A DNA stretch of 64,000 nt from Marinobacter salarius (GCF_032922745.1 NZ_CP136693.1:372001-436000); one strand, 5' to 3'. Positions 44,206-53,338 are shown, counted from the stretch's first letter. Translations and numbers: made by a program. Notes: a model not told the origin generated them from the letters alone.

Positions 44206-45420
44206 TCAGTTTTGGGTTACGAGCTTGCACTTGCTCTCGGACAGCGGGCGATAGGCCTCGTCCCCTGGGATGGTCCGTACGATGTCATACAGATCCCACT
44301 CGCTCTTGGACTCCTCTGGGGTTTTCACTTCTGCCAGGTACATGTCGTGGACCATGCGGCCGTCCTCACGAATGATGCCGTTCTTGGCAAACATGTCGTT
44401 GATCGGCGTATCCATCATCTGCTTGCGTACCGTTTGGGCGGCATCCGAACCGGTGGCCTTCACAGCGTTCAGGTACTGGATGGCGCTGGAGTAGATACCG
44501 GCGTGAACCATGGTGGGACGAACGCCGGTTTTTTCCATGAAACGGTCAGACCAGGCACGGGTTTCGTCGTTCATGTCCCAGTACCAGCCGGTGGTGAGCT
44601 GAATGCCCTGGGCAGACTGAGCACCCAGTGCGTGAACGTCGGTCAGGAACAACAGCAGCGCTGCCAGGGTCTGGCCGGACTGGGTCAGGCCGAATTCACC
44701 GGCGGTGGTGATGGCATTGGTGGTGTCTGCACCGGCGTTTGCCAGAGCCACCACATCAGCGCCTGAGGACTGCGCCTGCAGGATAAAGGAGGAGAAGTCA
44801 GAGGTCGGGAACGGATGACGCACCGCCTGCATCACTTCGCCGCCATTTTCTTCCACCACGCGGGTTACGTCCCCTTCCAGAGCGTGCCCAAAGGCGTAGT
44901 CAGCGGTCAGGATAAACCAGCTCTTGCCACCCTCTTTCACCACTGCGCTTGCCGTACCGTTGGCCAGCGGGTAGGTGTCGTACACGTAGTGGATATGGTT
45001 CGGCGTGCAGTGCTCGTTGGTAATGCTGGACGCGGCAGAACCGGAGACAATGCCCAGCTTGTCGTTTTCTTCCAGGATGTTGCTGACGGCAATGGTGACC
45101 GAAGAGGCAACCAGGCCGGCAATCAAATCAACGTTCTCGTTCTCCACCCAGCGCCGGGCAGTACTGGAGGCAGAATCCGGGCTGTTACGATCATCCGCGC
45201 TGACCACTTCGATCTTGGCGCCATTGACCGTGCCACCGAAGTCCGCAATGGCCATTTCCAGGGCTGTCTGGCCATTTGGTCCGGCCAGGTCACGATAGGT
45301 GCCGGACATGTCGGCCAGGTAACCGATTTTAACGGTATTGTCGGATATCTCAGCCTGGGCAGCACCCACAAACATGGCTGATGCAATCGCTGATGTCAGA
45401 AGCTTTTTGGTGATTGTCAT
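44206..45420 (-). CDS. Periplasmic branched-chain amino acid-binding protein (ABC transporter)
   Basis: 404 residues. Signal peptide LLTSAIASAMFVGAAQA with cleavage before EISDNTVKIGYLADMSGTYRDLAGPNG, the usual opening of Leu/Ile/Val-binding proteins (peripla_BP_6). Two type I periplasmic lobes. Supplies substrate to LivHM. Because the operon lies beside acyl-CoA and valine genes the substrate may be a branched-chain acid or amide rather than a free amino acid. Confidence 0.88.
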   Translation of the reverse strand: MTITKKLLTSAIASAMFVGAAQAEISDNTVKIGYLADMSGTYRDLAGPNGQTALEMAIADFGGTVNGAKIEVVSADDRNSPDSASSTARRWVENENVDLIAGLVASSVTIAVSNILEENDKLGIVSGSAASSITNEHCTPNHIHYVYDTYPLANGTASAVVKEGGKSWFILTADYAFGHALEGDVTRVVEENGGEVMQAVRHPFPTSDFSSFILQAQSSGADVVALANAGADTTNAITTAGEFGLTQSGQTLAALLLFLTDVHALGAQSAQGIQLTTGWYWDMNDETRAWSDRFMEKTGVRPTMVHAGIYSSAIQYLNAVKATGSDAAQTVRKQMMDTPINDMFAKNGIIREDGRMVHDMYLAEVKTPEESKSEWDLYDIVRTIPGDEAYRPLSESKCKLVTQN

Positions 45421-45512
45421 TGTTGTTTCTCCGCTACTGTCTTTGCGTTGGTTTTCGGGTTTCGTTCTTATTGCTCTTGTTGCACTCTTTATTTCACTCT
45501 CATCCCCAGGCC

Positions 45513-46235
45513 TTACACACCCAGGTATTTGTCCAGCATCGACTGCTTGGCCTCAAGCTCATCGGCGCTGATCTCCTCCACAATCTGGCCGTGCTCCATC
45601 ACGTAGTGACGGTCCGCCAGGGGTGCGGCGAAATGGAAATTCTGCTCCACCAGGACAATGGTCAGGCCTTTTTCCTTCAGCTTGACCAACACCTCGCCCA
45701 ATGTTTCGACGATCACCGGTGCCAGGCCCTCGGTGATTTCGTCCAGCAACAGCATGTTGGCACCCGTTCTCAGAATCCTTGCCATCGCCAGCATCTGCTG
45801 CTCGCCACCGGAGAGCTTACTGCCCTGACTCGTGCGGCGCTCGTACAGGTTCGGGAACATTGAAAAAATTTCTTCCAGTCCCATGCCGCCGCTTCGGACG
45901 ACGGGCGGAAGCGTCAGGTTTTCCATGACATTAAGCCCGGAAAAAATGCCCCGGTGTTCGGGGCAATACCCGACTCCCAACCTGGCAATATGGTGAGGTG
46001 CACAGGACATGGTTTCCTCACCGTTGATCATAATGGAACCGGTACGCCGGCCCACCATATTCATAATCGCTTTCAGGGTTGTGCTGCGGCCGGCACCATT
46101 ACGGCCCAGCAGCGTGACCAACTCCCCACGCTGAACTTCCATATCAATGCCATGGAGAATGTGTGATTCTCCATAAAATGCGTGCAGCCCGGAGATTCGA
46201 AGCTGTTCGTACTCTTTTGGATGCGCCTGTGTCAT
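45513..46235 (-). CDS. livF: Branched-chain amino acid ABC transporter ATPase LivF
   Basis: 240 residues. LivF order: LRISGLHAFYGESHILHGIDMEV, P-loop GRNGAGRS (44-51), ABC signature KLSGGEQQMLAMARIL, Walker B MLLLDEITEGLAP, H-loop region IVLVEQNFHFA. The usual P-loop lysine is arginine (Arg50), a variant I recall from other LivF proteins, so activity may be kept. Four-base ATGA overlap with livG. Confidence 0.9.
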   Translation of the reverse strand: MTQAHPKEYEQLRISGLHAFYGESHILHGIDMEVQRGELVTLLGRNGAGRSTTLKAIMNMVGRRTGSIMINGEETMSCAPHHIARLGVGYCPEHRGIFSGLNVMENLTLPPVVRSGGMGLEEIFSMFPNLYERRTSQGSKLSGGEQQMLAMARILRTGANMLLLDEITEGLAPVIVETLGEVLVKLKEKGLTIVLVEQNFHFAAPLADRHYVMEHGQIVEEISADELEAKQSMLDKYLGV

Positions 46236-47008
46236 TCCGCCGCCTCCTGCTTTTTAGTGGCGGTGCCACCCATATACACTTCGCGAACCCGTGGGTCGTC
46301 GGAAACCTGCTGGTAATCCCCTTCGGTCAACACAGAACCTTGAGCCAGCACCGTTACCCGATCGCATAGCTTGCTGACCACACCCAGGTTGTGCTCCACC
46401 ATTAACACCGTGCGGCCTTGAGCGGCCTTGCGCACCAGTTCAACGACCCGATCCACGTCTTCACTGCCCATGCCCTGGGTGGGCTCGTCCAGCAACAGCA
46501 ACTCCGGCTCCATGGCCAGGGTGGTGGCCAGTTCCAGAGCGCGCTTACGACCATAGGCAAGTTCGACGGTGGTGGTGTTGGCAAATTCAGTCAGCCCGAC
46601 ACTGTCCAGCAGTTCCATGCAGCGCTCATTGAGCTTGTTCAGGGACTCGCCGGATTTCCAGAAGCGGAAGGAGTTGCCTTCAAAACTCTGCAGAGCGACG
46701 CGAATGTTCTCAAGCGCCGTCATATGGGGAAAAACCGCAGAAATCTGAAAGGAACGGACCACACCTTTGCGGGCAATGGCCGCCGATTTCATCGAGGTGA
46801 TGTCCTCACCCTTGAACAGGATCTTGCCTCGGGTAGGAATCAGGAATTTGGTAAGCAGGTTGAATACCGTGGTCTTGCCCGCGCCATTGGGGCCGATCAG
46901 GGCATGTATATGGCCGCGCTGCACCTTCAGGTTAACGTCGTCGACCGCCACAAAGCCTTTGAACTCTTTGACGAGGCTTTGGGTCTCCAGAACGAACGGG
47001 TCACTCAT
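46232..47008 (-). CDS. livG: Branched-chain amino acid ABC transporter ATPase LivG
   Basis: 258 residues. VDDVNLKVQRGHIHALIGPNGAGKTTVFNLLTKF (canonical P-loop), ELAYGRKRALELATTLA (signature variant typical of LivG), LLLLDEPTQGMGSEDVD and LMVEHNLGVVSKL are in order. First gene of the livGF-binding protein-livHM operon; a palindromic operator lies 54-75 bases upstream. Confidence 0.92.
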   Translation of the reverse strand: MSDPFVLETQSLVKEFKGFVAVDDVNLKVQRGHIHALIGPNGAGKTTVFNLLTKFLIPTRGKILFKGEDITSMKSAAIARKGVVRSFQISAVFPHMTALENIRVALQSFEGNSFRFWKSGESLNKLNERCMELLDSVGLTEFANTTTVELAYGRKRALELATTLAMEPELLLLDEPTQGMGSEDVDRVVELVRKAAQGRTVLMVEHNLGVVSKLCDRVTVLAQGSVLTEGDYQQVSDDPRVREVYMGGTATKKQEAAE

Positions 47009-47061
47009 GAGCCATTCTACCTTTTGTTATTTTTGTGCGTTTATACTGTCTACAGGTTAAA

Positions 47062-47083
47062 TTGACGTCTACGTAAACGTCAA
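47062..47083. promoter_or_regulatory. Operator-like palindrome upstream of livG (LiuR-like)
   Basis: TTGACGT-N8-ACGTCAA (47062-47083) with inner CTACGTAA; outer GGTT and AACC extend symmetry. The ACGTnnACGT core resembles sites of the MerR-family LiuR regulator of branched-chain catabolism, from memory. It overlaps the stop of the hydrolase gene and lies in the livG promoter. A related site precedes the synthetase gene. Confidence 0.55.
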
Positions 47084-47889
47084 CCAAAAATCGTACTTTT
47101 TTGGTCTCTGTCTATTCGCAAAAAACCGCTGATCAACGCCAGCACCCGGTCAAGCTGCTGTATGTGGGGCGAATGTCCCGTTTCAGCCATGAACACCGGT
47201 TCGGCCCGATGTCCGATGCCTTCCACAATCCGGGTCACCTGTTCCGGAACCCCGTATTCATCATCATCCCCTTGAATGATCATAGCCGGGCAACGAATGG
47301 CGTCCAGCCAGGGGCCAAAATCCATGGACTCCTGAAAGCCTTCATCCAGCCAGACGTCCTGCCAGGCGAAGAACAATTCATCAGTCCGTTCGCCGTGATG
47401 GCGCAGCAACTTCTCGCGAATGCCTTCTTCCAGGTAGCGCCGACGCATGTCACGGATACCTGCCAGGGTCAGGTGATCGGCCCAGGTATGGGCGGCCATG
47501 GTGATCAATCCCTTTACCCGCGCCTTCAGCGCTGCTGCGGCAATCAAGGCAATGGAGCCACCATCGCTATGGCCCACCAGAATCACTTCGTCAATCGCCA
47601 GCGCATCCAGCAACCGTGGCAACCACACGGTGCCTTCCTGCTCCAGGTAATCGTAGGGACGCGGCAGTGGCTCGTCACTGGAGGCACCGTAACCACGGCG
47701 TTCATAGATCAGCGCATCAAGGCCTGTGGCCTCTGCCAACTGGCTGGGAAACTGTTTCCATAAGGCAATGTTGCCCAGGGATTCATGCAGGAACACCAAC
47801 ACCGGCCCGGTACGGTCACCATGACTCAGGCGCTGGGCCTGAACCCTGACGCCTTCCCCCAGGGAAACCGAAAGATTGCTGACGTTCAT
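47080..47889 (-). CDS. Alpha/beta hydrolase
   Basis: 269 residues from the ATG at 47889, four bases after the thioesterase stop; the longer frame to 47976 overlaps the thioesterase. Nucleophile elbow GHSDGG with Ser108, oxyanion HES near residue 35, Asp in IQGDDDEYGVP and His in MAETGHSPH. Fits the MhpC/BPHL-like group. Third gene of the synthetase-thioesterase-hydrolase operon; substrate unknown, perhaps an ester, lactone or thioester. Confidence 0.85.
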   Translation of the reverse strand: MNVSNLSVSLGEGVRVQAQRLSHGDRTGPVLVFLHESLGNIALWKQFPSQLAEATGLDALIYERRGYGASSDEPLPRPYDYLEQEGTVWLPRLLDALAIDEVILVGHSDGGSIALIAAAALKARVKGLITMAAHTWADHLTLAGIRDMRRRYLEEGIREKLLRHHGERTDELFFAWQDVWLDEGFQESMDFGPWLDAIRCPAMIIQGDDDEYGVPEQVTRIVEGIGHRAEPVFMAETGHSPHIQQLDRVLALISGFLRIDRDQKSTIFG

Positions 47890-47893
47890 GCCG

Positions 47894-48310
47894 TCACCGC
47901 TGTGCCGGAATCGCGTAGGTAATGGTGGCATGGGCAACCGGGTCTTCCAGGCCATCGGAGAGAATGTAGACCTCACCCACTCCGCTGGTCTTGCCGACTC
48001 TCAGCATGCTGGCCCGCGCCCGGATCGGGCTGTGGGCCACGGGCTTGCGCAGGAAGTTGATGTTGAGGTTACTGGTCACCGCCAGCGGCACCAGGCCGAT
48101 TTTTCCCAGCAGGGCGGCATACAGGGCCACGTCCGCCAACGCCATCATGGCGGGGCCGGACACCGTGCCGCCGGGGCGCAGATGTTCTTCAGCAACCTCC
48201 AGCTTCATTTCAGCCCAGCCGTCGCCCAGCTCCTGCAGGGTGCCGTAGCGGGCACCCTGGGGAAACTGCTCGGCGAGGAAGGCCTGCAGTTCCTCGAAGG
48301 TGACAATCAT
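47894..48310 (-). CDS. PaaI-family hot-dog thioesterase
   Basis: 138 residues. Hot-dog features: GGTVSGPAMMALADVALYAALLGKIG, LAVTSNLNINFLRKP and RASMLRVGKTSGVGEVYILSD. Probably hydrolyses acyl-CoAs, here likely products of the coupled synthetase. Its ATG overlaps the synthetase stop by four bases. Confidence 0.86.
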   Translation of the reverse strand: MIVTFEELQAFLAEQFPQGARYGTLQELGDGWAEMKLEVAEEHLRPGGTVSGPAMMALADVALYAALLGKIGLVPLAVTSNLNINFLRKPVAHSPIRARASMLRVGKTSGVGEVYILSDGLEDPVAHATITYAIPAQR

Positions 48311-49956
48311 CCCTGTTTCTCTTCCTTAGCCTGGTTGCGCAGAACAAAGCGCTGGATCTTGCCACTGGGGGTTTTCGGCAGCTCATCCACGAATTCGATT
48401 TCACGTGGATAGGCGTGGGCGGAAAGGCGATGGCGAACCAGCTCCTGCAATTCATCCTTCAGGGCATCTTCGCTTTCCGGCTCCTGGTCACCCTTGATAA
48501 CCACATAAGCCTTGATGATAGAGCCCCGCTTCTCGTCGGGCTTCGCCACCACACCAGACTCGGCCACCGCCTTGTGCTCCAGCAGGGTGCTTTCCACATC
48601 GGCCGGGCCCACGCGGTAACCAGCGGTGGTGATGATGTCATCGTCACGTCCGCTGAATGAGAAGCAGCCACCGCCGTGATTCACCACCATATCGCCGGTG
48701 AGGTAGTAGCCATTCACAAACGGGTCTTTCTCGCCCCAAGTGTAGCCGTCAAAGTGGAACAATGGCGAAGCCTTCACATCCACTGCCAGTTGGCCGATCT
48801 CACCTTCGCCCACGACTTCGTTCTTCTCACTGAGGGCAACGACTTTATGACCGGGGGAAGAATACCCCATGGAGCCCTGGCGCACCGCGTGATCAAGGCC
48901 GTGGAAGTTACAGCAGGTCATGCCGGTTTCGGTCTGGCCATAGTGGTCCTTGACCGGGCAGAAATGACGCCGCTCAATCCAGCTCACGACTTCCGGGTTC
49001 AGCGGCTCACCGGCACTGCTGGCCACCCGCAGGCCAAGGTTCTCACCTTCCGGCAGGACGTGGTCATTGGCTTTCAGCAACCGATAGGCGGTCGGTGCCG
49101 CCGCCAGGTTGGTGATCTTGTACTTGCGGATCATGTCGTAGGTGGTTTCCGGGGTAAACGCGCCCGGGTTGAAATGGGTGGCATGCCCCATCAGCAACGG
49201 ACCCACCACGGCGTAGTAAAGACCGTAGGCCCAGCCCGGATCAGCCACGTTCCAGAACACGTCATCGTCCCGCAGGTCGATGGCATATTTCATGTACACG
49301 TAAAACGCCAGCAACGCCTTGGCAGGAACCGCCACGCCCTTGGATTTACCAACCGTACCCGAGGTAAACATCTGCAGGAAAGGATCACCACCCTTGATCA
49401 ATACCGGCTCGAACTGGCCAGACTGCTCTGCCAGCGTCTTATCAAAGTCCGGGATATCGCCGCTGACTTCGGCGGCGTTCACGCACACCACAGGTGCGCA
49501 GTCCTTGACCTCGGTAAGTTTCGGATAGTTGACGGGGTCAGTGACCACCAGCTTGGTGCTGGCGCGCTCGAAACGATACTCGATGGCACCAGGGCCAAAG
49601 GCGGTGAACAGCGGCTGGTAAACAGCGCCAGCGCGAAGGGCGCCCGCAATGACAATCAACAACTCAGGGCTGCGCGGCAGCAGGGCGGCAACCCGGTCGC
49701 CCTTGCCGATACCGCGGGAGGTCAGGTAGTTCGCAAAACGGGCGGACTGTTCTTTCAGCTCGGCGAAGGTCAGCTTGCCGGAACCGCCGTCAGCTTTTTC
49801 GTAATAAAGCGCAACCCTTTGAGGGTCCTCCGCCCACTTGTCACAGATTTCCGTACAGACGTTCAGGCCATCGTTCAGGTTACCCTCCAGAATCTCGGCT
49901 TCGAGGCTGGCGGGGTCGAAATTGTCATAGACCGATTGGTAATCCGGGAGACTCAT
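48307..49956 (-). CDS. AMP-dependent acyl-CoA synthetase
   Basis: 549 residues. Adenylation motifs: MFTSGTVGKSKGVAVP (P-loop), SSAGEPLNPEV, DHYGQTETGM, YYLTGDMV, GRDDDIITTAGYRVGPADVE and the C-terminal catalytic lysine in LPKTPSGKIQR. Resembles the propionate/medium-chain and acetyl-CoA synthetase-like group (FNPGAFTPETTYDMI). Activates a carboxylic acid to its CoA thioester, feeding nearby valine or branched-chain catabolism. A palindromic operator lies upstream. Confidence 0.88.
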   Translation of the reverse strand: MSLPDYQSVYDNFDPASLEAEILEGNLNDGLNVCTEICDKWAEDPQRVALYYEKADGGSGKLTFAELKEQSARFANYLTSRGIGKGDRVAALLPRSPELLIVIAGALRAGAVYQPLFTAFGPGAIEYRFERASTKLVVTDPVNYPKLTEVKDCAPVVCVNAAEVSGDIPDFDKTLAEQSGQFEPVLIKGGDPFLQMFTSGTVGKSKGVAVPAKALLAFYVYMKYAIDLRDDDVFWNVADPGWAYGLYYAVVGPLLMGHATHFNPGAFTPETTYDMIRKYKITNLAAAPTAYRLLKANDHVLPEGENLGLRVASSAGEPLNPEVVSWIERRHFCPVKDHYGQTETGMTCCNFHGLDHAVRQGSMGYSSPGHKVVALSEKNEVVGEGEIGQLAVDVKASPLFHFDGYTWGEKDPFVNGYYLTGDMVVNHGGGCFSFSGRDDDIITTAGYRVGPADVESTLLEHKAVAESGVVAKPDEKRGSIIKAYVVIKGDQEPESEDALKDELQELVRHRLSAHAYPREIEFVDELPKTPSGKIQRFVLRNQAKEEKQG

Positions 49957-50013
49957 AATCCAGTCCTTTTATTGTTGTGGAAAATTCTGAACTCAATGTG
50001 TATCACAGGCTAT

Positions 50014-50033
50014 AGTTTACGTAAAGGTAAACT
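50014..50033. promoter_or_regulatory. Operator-like palindrome upstream of the acyl-CoA synthetase gene
   Basis: AGTTTAC-N6-GTAAACT (50014-50033) with central TTTACGTAAA, 58 bases before the start. It shares the TACGTAA core with the site at 47062-47083. Probably bound by the same MerR/LiuR-type regulator, which is not encoded in the window. Confidence 0.5.
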
Positions 50034-50114
50034 TTAAGCTAAAAATAAGCGCCTTCAAAACCCATCAGCATGAACGAAAAGCTCGGCCCAGATGGTCCTG
50101 AAGGCGCTGCCTGT

Positions 50115-51009
50115 TCAGCCCTGCTCGCGGTAATAGAACTTCTGTATGCTGGAGAAATCCAGCCCGCCATTACCCTCGTTGGCATGGAGCGCAAACAGGT
50201 TACGGGCCAACGACCCCATAGGAATGGGCGCCTGGTTCTTGACGGCATTGTCGAAGGCCAGCCCCAGGTCCTTGTTCATCAGGTTCACCAGGAAGCCGCC
50301 TTCGTAGTCACGGGACGCCGGAACACCGTCCATGACACCCGGCCAGGGGTTGTAGAACGTTCAGCGCCCAGTTGCCACCGGAACTTTGTTTCATGATTTC
50401 CGACAGCACCGCAGGGTCCAGACCGTTCTTCACGCCCAGCGCCAATGCTTCGCTGGTACCGCTCATCAGGATGGCCAGCAGCATGTTGTTGCAGATCTTG
50501 GCAACCTGACCGGAACCGTGGGGGCCAGCGTGGAAGATGTTCTTACCCATCCCTTCGAGGATCGGTTTAGCGCGCTCGAACGCATCCGCCTCGCCACCAC
50601 AGATAAAGGTCAGCGTGCCCGCCTTGGCACCACCAACACCGCCGGAGACTGGCGCATCCATAAAGGTGATACCGGCCGCCACGGCTGCTTCGGCTACACC
50701 TTTCGCGGTTTCCGGCGCAATGGTGGAGGAATCGATCACCAGCGTTGTGGATGGCAGGTTTTTCAACAGCCCGTTGTCACCGAGGTAAACCGCTTCCACG
50801 TGCTGGCCCGCAGGTAGCATGGAAATCACCACCTCGGCACCTTCCACCGCTTCCTGAATCGTCGCTGCAGATTTCGCACCTTCGCTGGTGAGCGCCTTGA
50901 CCGCCTCGGAAGACAGATCAAACACCGTCAGGTCGTGTCCCGCCTTAACGAGGTTGGCGGCCATAGGGCCACCCATGTTGCCAAGACCGATAAATGTGAT
51001 AGTCGCCAT
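50115..51009 (-). pseudogene. mmsB: 3-hydroxyisobutyrate dehydrogenase, frameshifted
   Basis: NAD-binding opening ATITFIGLGNMGGPMAANLVKAGHDLTVFD, the DAPVSGGVGGAKAGTLTFICGG motif and GSGQVAKICNN are intact. Near residue 215, where family members read NWALNVYNPWPGVM, the frame shifts: an extra C (G on the plus strand at 50355) turns GTT-TAC-AAC into GTT-CTA-CAA. The remaining MDGVPASRDYEGGFLVNLMNKDLGLA and the end continue in another frame to 50115. Total length 895 bases equals 298 codons plus one. It would oxidise 3-hydroxyisobutyrate to methylmalonate semialdehyde in valine breakdown. Either a genuine pseudogene or a sequencing error. Confidence 0.85.
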
Positions 51010-51055
51010 ATTGTTGTTCTCCATTTTTGATCAGTGTTGGTCTGTTCGGTTTTGT

Positions 51056-52150
51056 TCAGGGCTCGATAAAGAATCGGTCGATCCATTCCGGGTCCACGCT
51101 CTTCAGTGTCGGGAAATGCCAGCGTGGCTTCAGGTCCTTGTCGATCAACAGTGCCCGGACGCCCTCGGCAAACTCACCCATCTTCAGGCAGCGTTTCGAT
51201 ATTTGAAGCTCCTTGTCGAAAACCTGGGACAGGCTGTCGTGCAAGGTGTCGTGATAGTGTTGCCAGGTCAGAGTCAGGGACGCCGGCGACGCCGCCGCGA
51301 CCGTCTTGACCGCCTTGATCAGCCAGGGATCTTCGCCGGCGTACTGGCTCAGGTTATCCACCACATCTACCAGCGAATCGCCGTCGGTAAGGGCCTGGAT
51401 CACATCAAAGTGCTCGCGCACCACGGCCTGCGGCATTGCCTCGCGGGAGCCCTCCTCGAATCTGCGCAACACTTTGCTGACAGCGGCATGGGCGCCACCC
51501 TCAAGGCCGGCAAAGCCAGACTGCTGCAGGGCCTGTTTGACCTCCTCACGCATATCGTGGCAAATAAACCTGTCTGCCAACCCGGTAAACAGCGCATCAG
51601 CGCCGTTCATCCGCGCCCCGGTCAACCCCAAGAACAAACCGATCCGGCCCGGCATTTTGTTGAGGAACCAACCGGCGCCCACATCCGGGTAAAGGCCGAT
51701 ACTCACTTCCGGCATCGCGACACGTGAATGCTCCGTGACCACACGATGGGAACCGCCGGACATCAGGCCGATCCCGCCGCCCATCACCACGCCATTGCCC
51801 CAGACAATTAAAGGCTTGGGATAGGTGTGAATCTGGTAGTCCAGTTCGTATTCGTCGGTGAAGAATCTGTCCCCTTCACTGACAGAACGACTGTCGGAAC
51901 GCGGCTCTGTCATGTCGCGATACAGCGCCACAATATCTCCGCCTGCGCACAGGGCTTTGTCGCCCTCGCCTTCCAGCCACACGGCGCCGATCGTGTCGTC
52001 GGCAGCCCACTGGTCCAGCTTTGCCTTCAACAGGTGAATCATCTCCAGCGACAGTGCGTTCATGGCACGTGGCGCGTTCAGTCGTGCCACACCAATTCGG
52101 CTGCCGCCTGCGGCCTCCAATTCCTCAAAAATGACTACTTGATCGCTCAT
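51056..52150 (-). CDS. 3-hydroxyisobutyryl-CoA hydrolase
   Basis: 364 residues, the length of HIBCH rather than ordinary hydratases. Crotonase-fold marks: GVARLNAPRAMNALSLEM, KALCAGGDIVALY, WGNGVVMGGGIGLMSGGSHRV and VAMPEVSIGLYPDVGAGWFLNKMPG. The Asp after CAGG and the Glu in PEVSIG fit the hydrolase. Releases 3-hydroxyisobutyrate from its CoA ester in valine degradation, directly before the MmsB step. Same strand as the hydratase gene, with a 52-base gap. Confidence 0.9.
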   Translation of the reverse strand: MSDQVVIFEELEAAGGSRIGVARLNAPRAMNALSLEMIHLLKAKLDQWAADDTIGAVWLEGEGDKALCAGGDIVALYRDMTEPRSDSRSVSEGDRFFTDEYELDYQIHTYPKPLIVWGNGVVMGGGIGLMSGGSHRVVTEHSRVAMPEVSIGLYPDVGAGWFLNKMPGRIGLFLGLTGARMNGADALFTGLADRFICHDMREEVKQALQQSGFAGLEGGAHAAVSKVLRRFEEGSREAMPQAVVREHFDVIQALTDGDSLVDVVDNLSQYAGEDPWLIKAVKTVAAASPASLTLTWQHYHDTLHDSLSQVFDKELQISKRCLKMGEFAEGVRALLIDKDLKPRWHFPTLKSVDPEWIDRFFIEP

Positions 52151-52202
52151 ACCATTTACTCAGTAATCTGGCTTGGTTATCGGTGCTATTTATCGGTGCT
52201 TT

Positions 52203-52832
52203 CTACCGGTTCTTCCATTCCGGTGTGCGCTTTTCAAGGAACGCATTCACCCCTTCGCGCTGGTCTTCGGTGCTGAACAGTTCGATAAACAGCTCCCGCT
52301 CCATTCTCCAGCCGTCGTCGTGGCTGCGACCATCACGGGCACTCATCACCAGGGTCTTGCAGCGGGCAACGGACGACGGGCTCTGCTTGCCGGCCATCTC
52401 CGCCAGCTCCAGCGCCTTGTCGAGGGCTGCGCCCTGCGGCACCACTTCTTCCACCAGCCCGATGCTCAGGGCCTTGTCGGCCTTGATACGCTCACCACAC
52501 AGAATCATGCGCTTGGCCCAGCCTTCGCCGACCAGCCAGGGCAGGTTCTGGGTGCCACCGGCACAGGGCAACAGGCCAACGGTGGCCTCTGGCAATGCCA
52601 TCTGGGCATGCTCCTCGGCAATCCGGATGTCACAGGCCAGGGCACACTCCAGGCCACCCCCCATGGCATAGCCGTTCACGGCCGCAATCGACACGCCACG
52701 GAAGCGGCTGAGGGCACTGAAGGCCCGGCCGAATGCCTTTCCCATCAAATCGACGGTGGCGACATCACCGTCAGCAAAGCTCTTGAGATCGGCGCCGGCG
52801 GAGAAAAACTTCTCACCCTGGCCGGTCACCAC
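52203..52832 (-). pseudogene. Enoyl-CoA hydratase, 5'-truncated
   Basis: The open frame extends upstream to 52913, where TAA ends it. The core is good: GEKFFSAGADLK, VNGYAMGGGLECALACD and MALPEATVGLLPCAGGTQNL keep both catalytic glutamates. Ordinary family members are about 257 residues and start some 45 residues earlier with a strand that is absent here. Sequence upstream of about 52880 does not fit the family, so the first part was lost, probably when the neighbouring segment was inserted. A start at the GTG 52832 might still give a non-functional protein. Confidence 0.8.
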
Positions 52833-52913
52833 CAGGGCAAAACGGTGAATGGCTGGATCAAGAGTATTCTGGGCTTTCGCCAGTTCAGCTTGCGAGGCCC
52901 CTTTTTTAACCGG

Positions 52914-53338
52914 TTAACTGACCGGACAGAAAGCGGTAATTGAGCCGATCCGATATCGCGAACACTCATTCCAGCCAAACAATGATCCGGTCTGACGGAA
53001 GCGAAGGTTCAAAAAGTTTCTATCGCACAGACTCCTAGTGAAGTGCAGCGGTAGTTGATTGCTTGGAGGTTTTTGAATTATGGGGAGTGAGGTTTAGCCT
53101 CGTAATGCTTAACCAGTTACGCTGCTGACTCTCTGAATTTGAACAGCATGGAGGCCTTTCTTCCGCTGTCATATGTTTGTGGGGGGAGGGGCGGCCCGTT
53201 CCCCCATCCCTCCCCGGCATCCATGCTCCTGCTGCAAAAAGACCTCCATGCTGCACCTGGGGTTTCGAAGTATGCCTTGGTGGTGGGGGGGGCCGACAAC
53301 TAATGCTCGGCCGAACTGAAGGATGGGACTACTGCGCC
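52914..53338. other. Junction region without a gene; inverted repeats
   Basis: Separates the truncated hydratase from the TRAP/CoA module. It has TTAACCGGTTAA (52906-52917), a perfect palindrome, and an inverted repeat: CAGCATGGAGG (53144-53154) with CCTCCATGCTG (53243-53253) around a GC stem GGGGGAGGGG. A 60-codon minus-strand frame (53117-53299) ends inside the repeat; I do not consider it a real gene. Confidence 0.5.
53144..53253. repeat. Long inverted repeat with inner G/C stem
   Basis: Outer arms CAGCATGGAGGCCTTTCTT (53144-53162) and its near-complement 53235-53253 differ at two or three positions. Inside, GGGGGGAGGGG (53181-53191) faces CCCCCATCCCTCCCC (53201-53215). The arms flank about 70 bases. 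Looks like a cruciform element or the remains of a small mobile unit. Confidence 0.6.

Noticed and set aside
48676..50037. 453-residue open frame antisense to the acyl-CoA synthetase
   Set aside because: The opposite strand has complete adenylation motifs; this one has no family features.
53117..53299. 60-codon minus-strand frame in the junction region
   Set aside because: It reads through the inverted repeat, is proline/glycine-rich and lacks a ribosome site; more likely chance coding.
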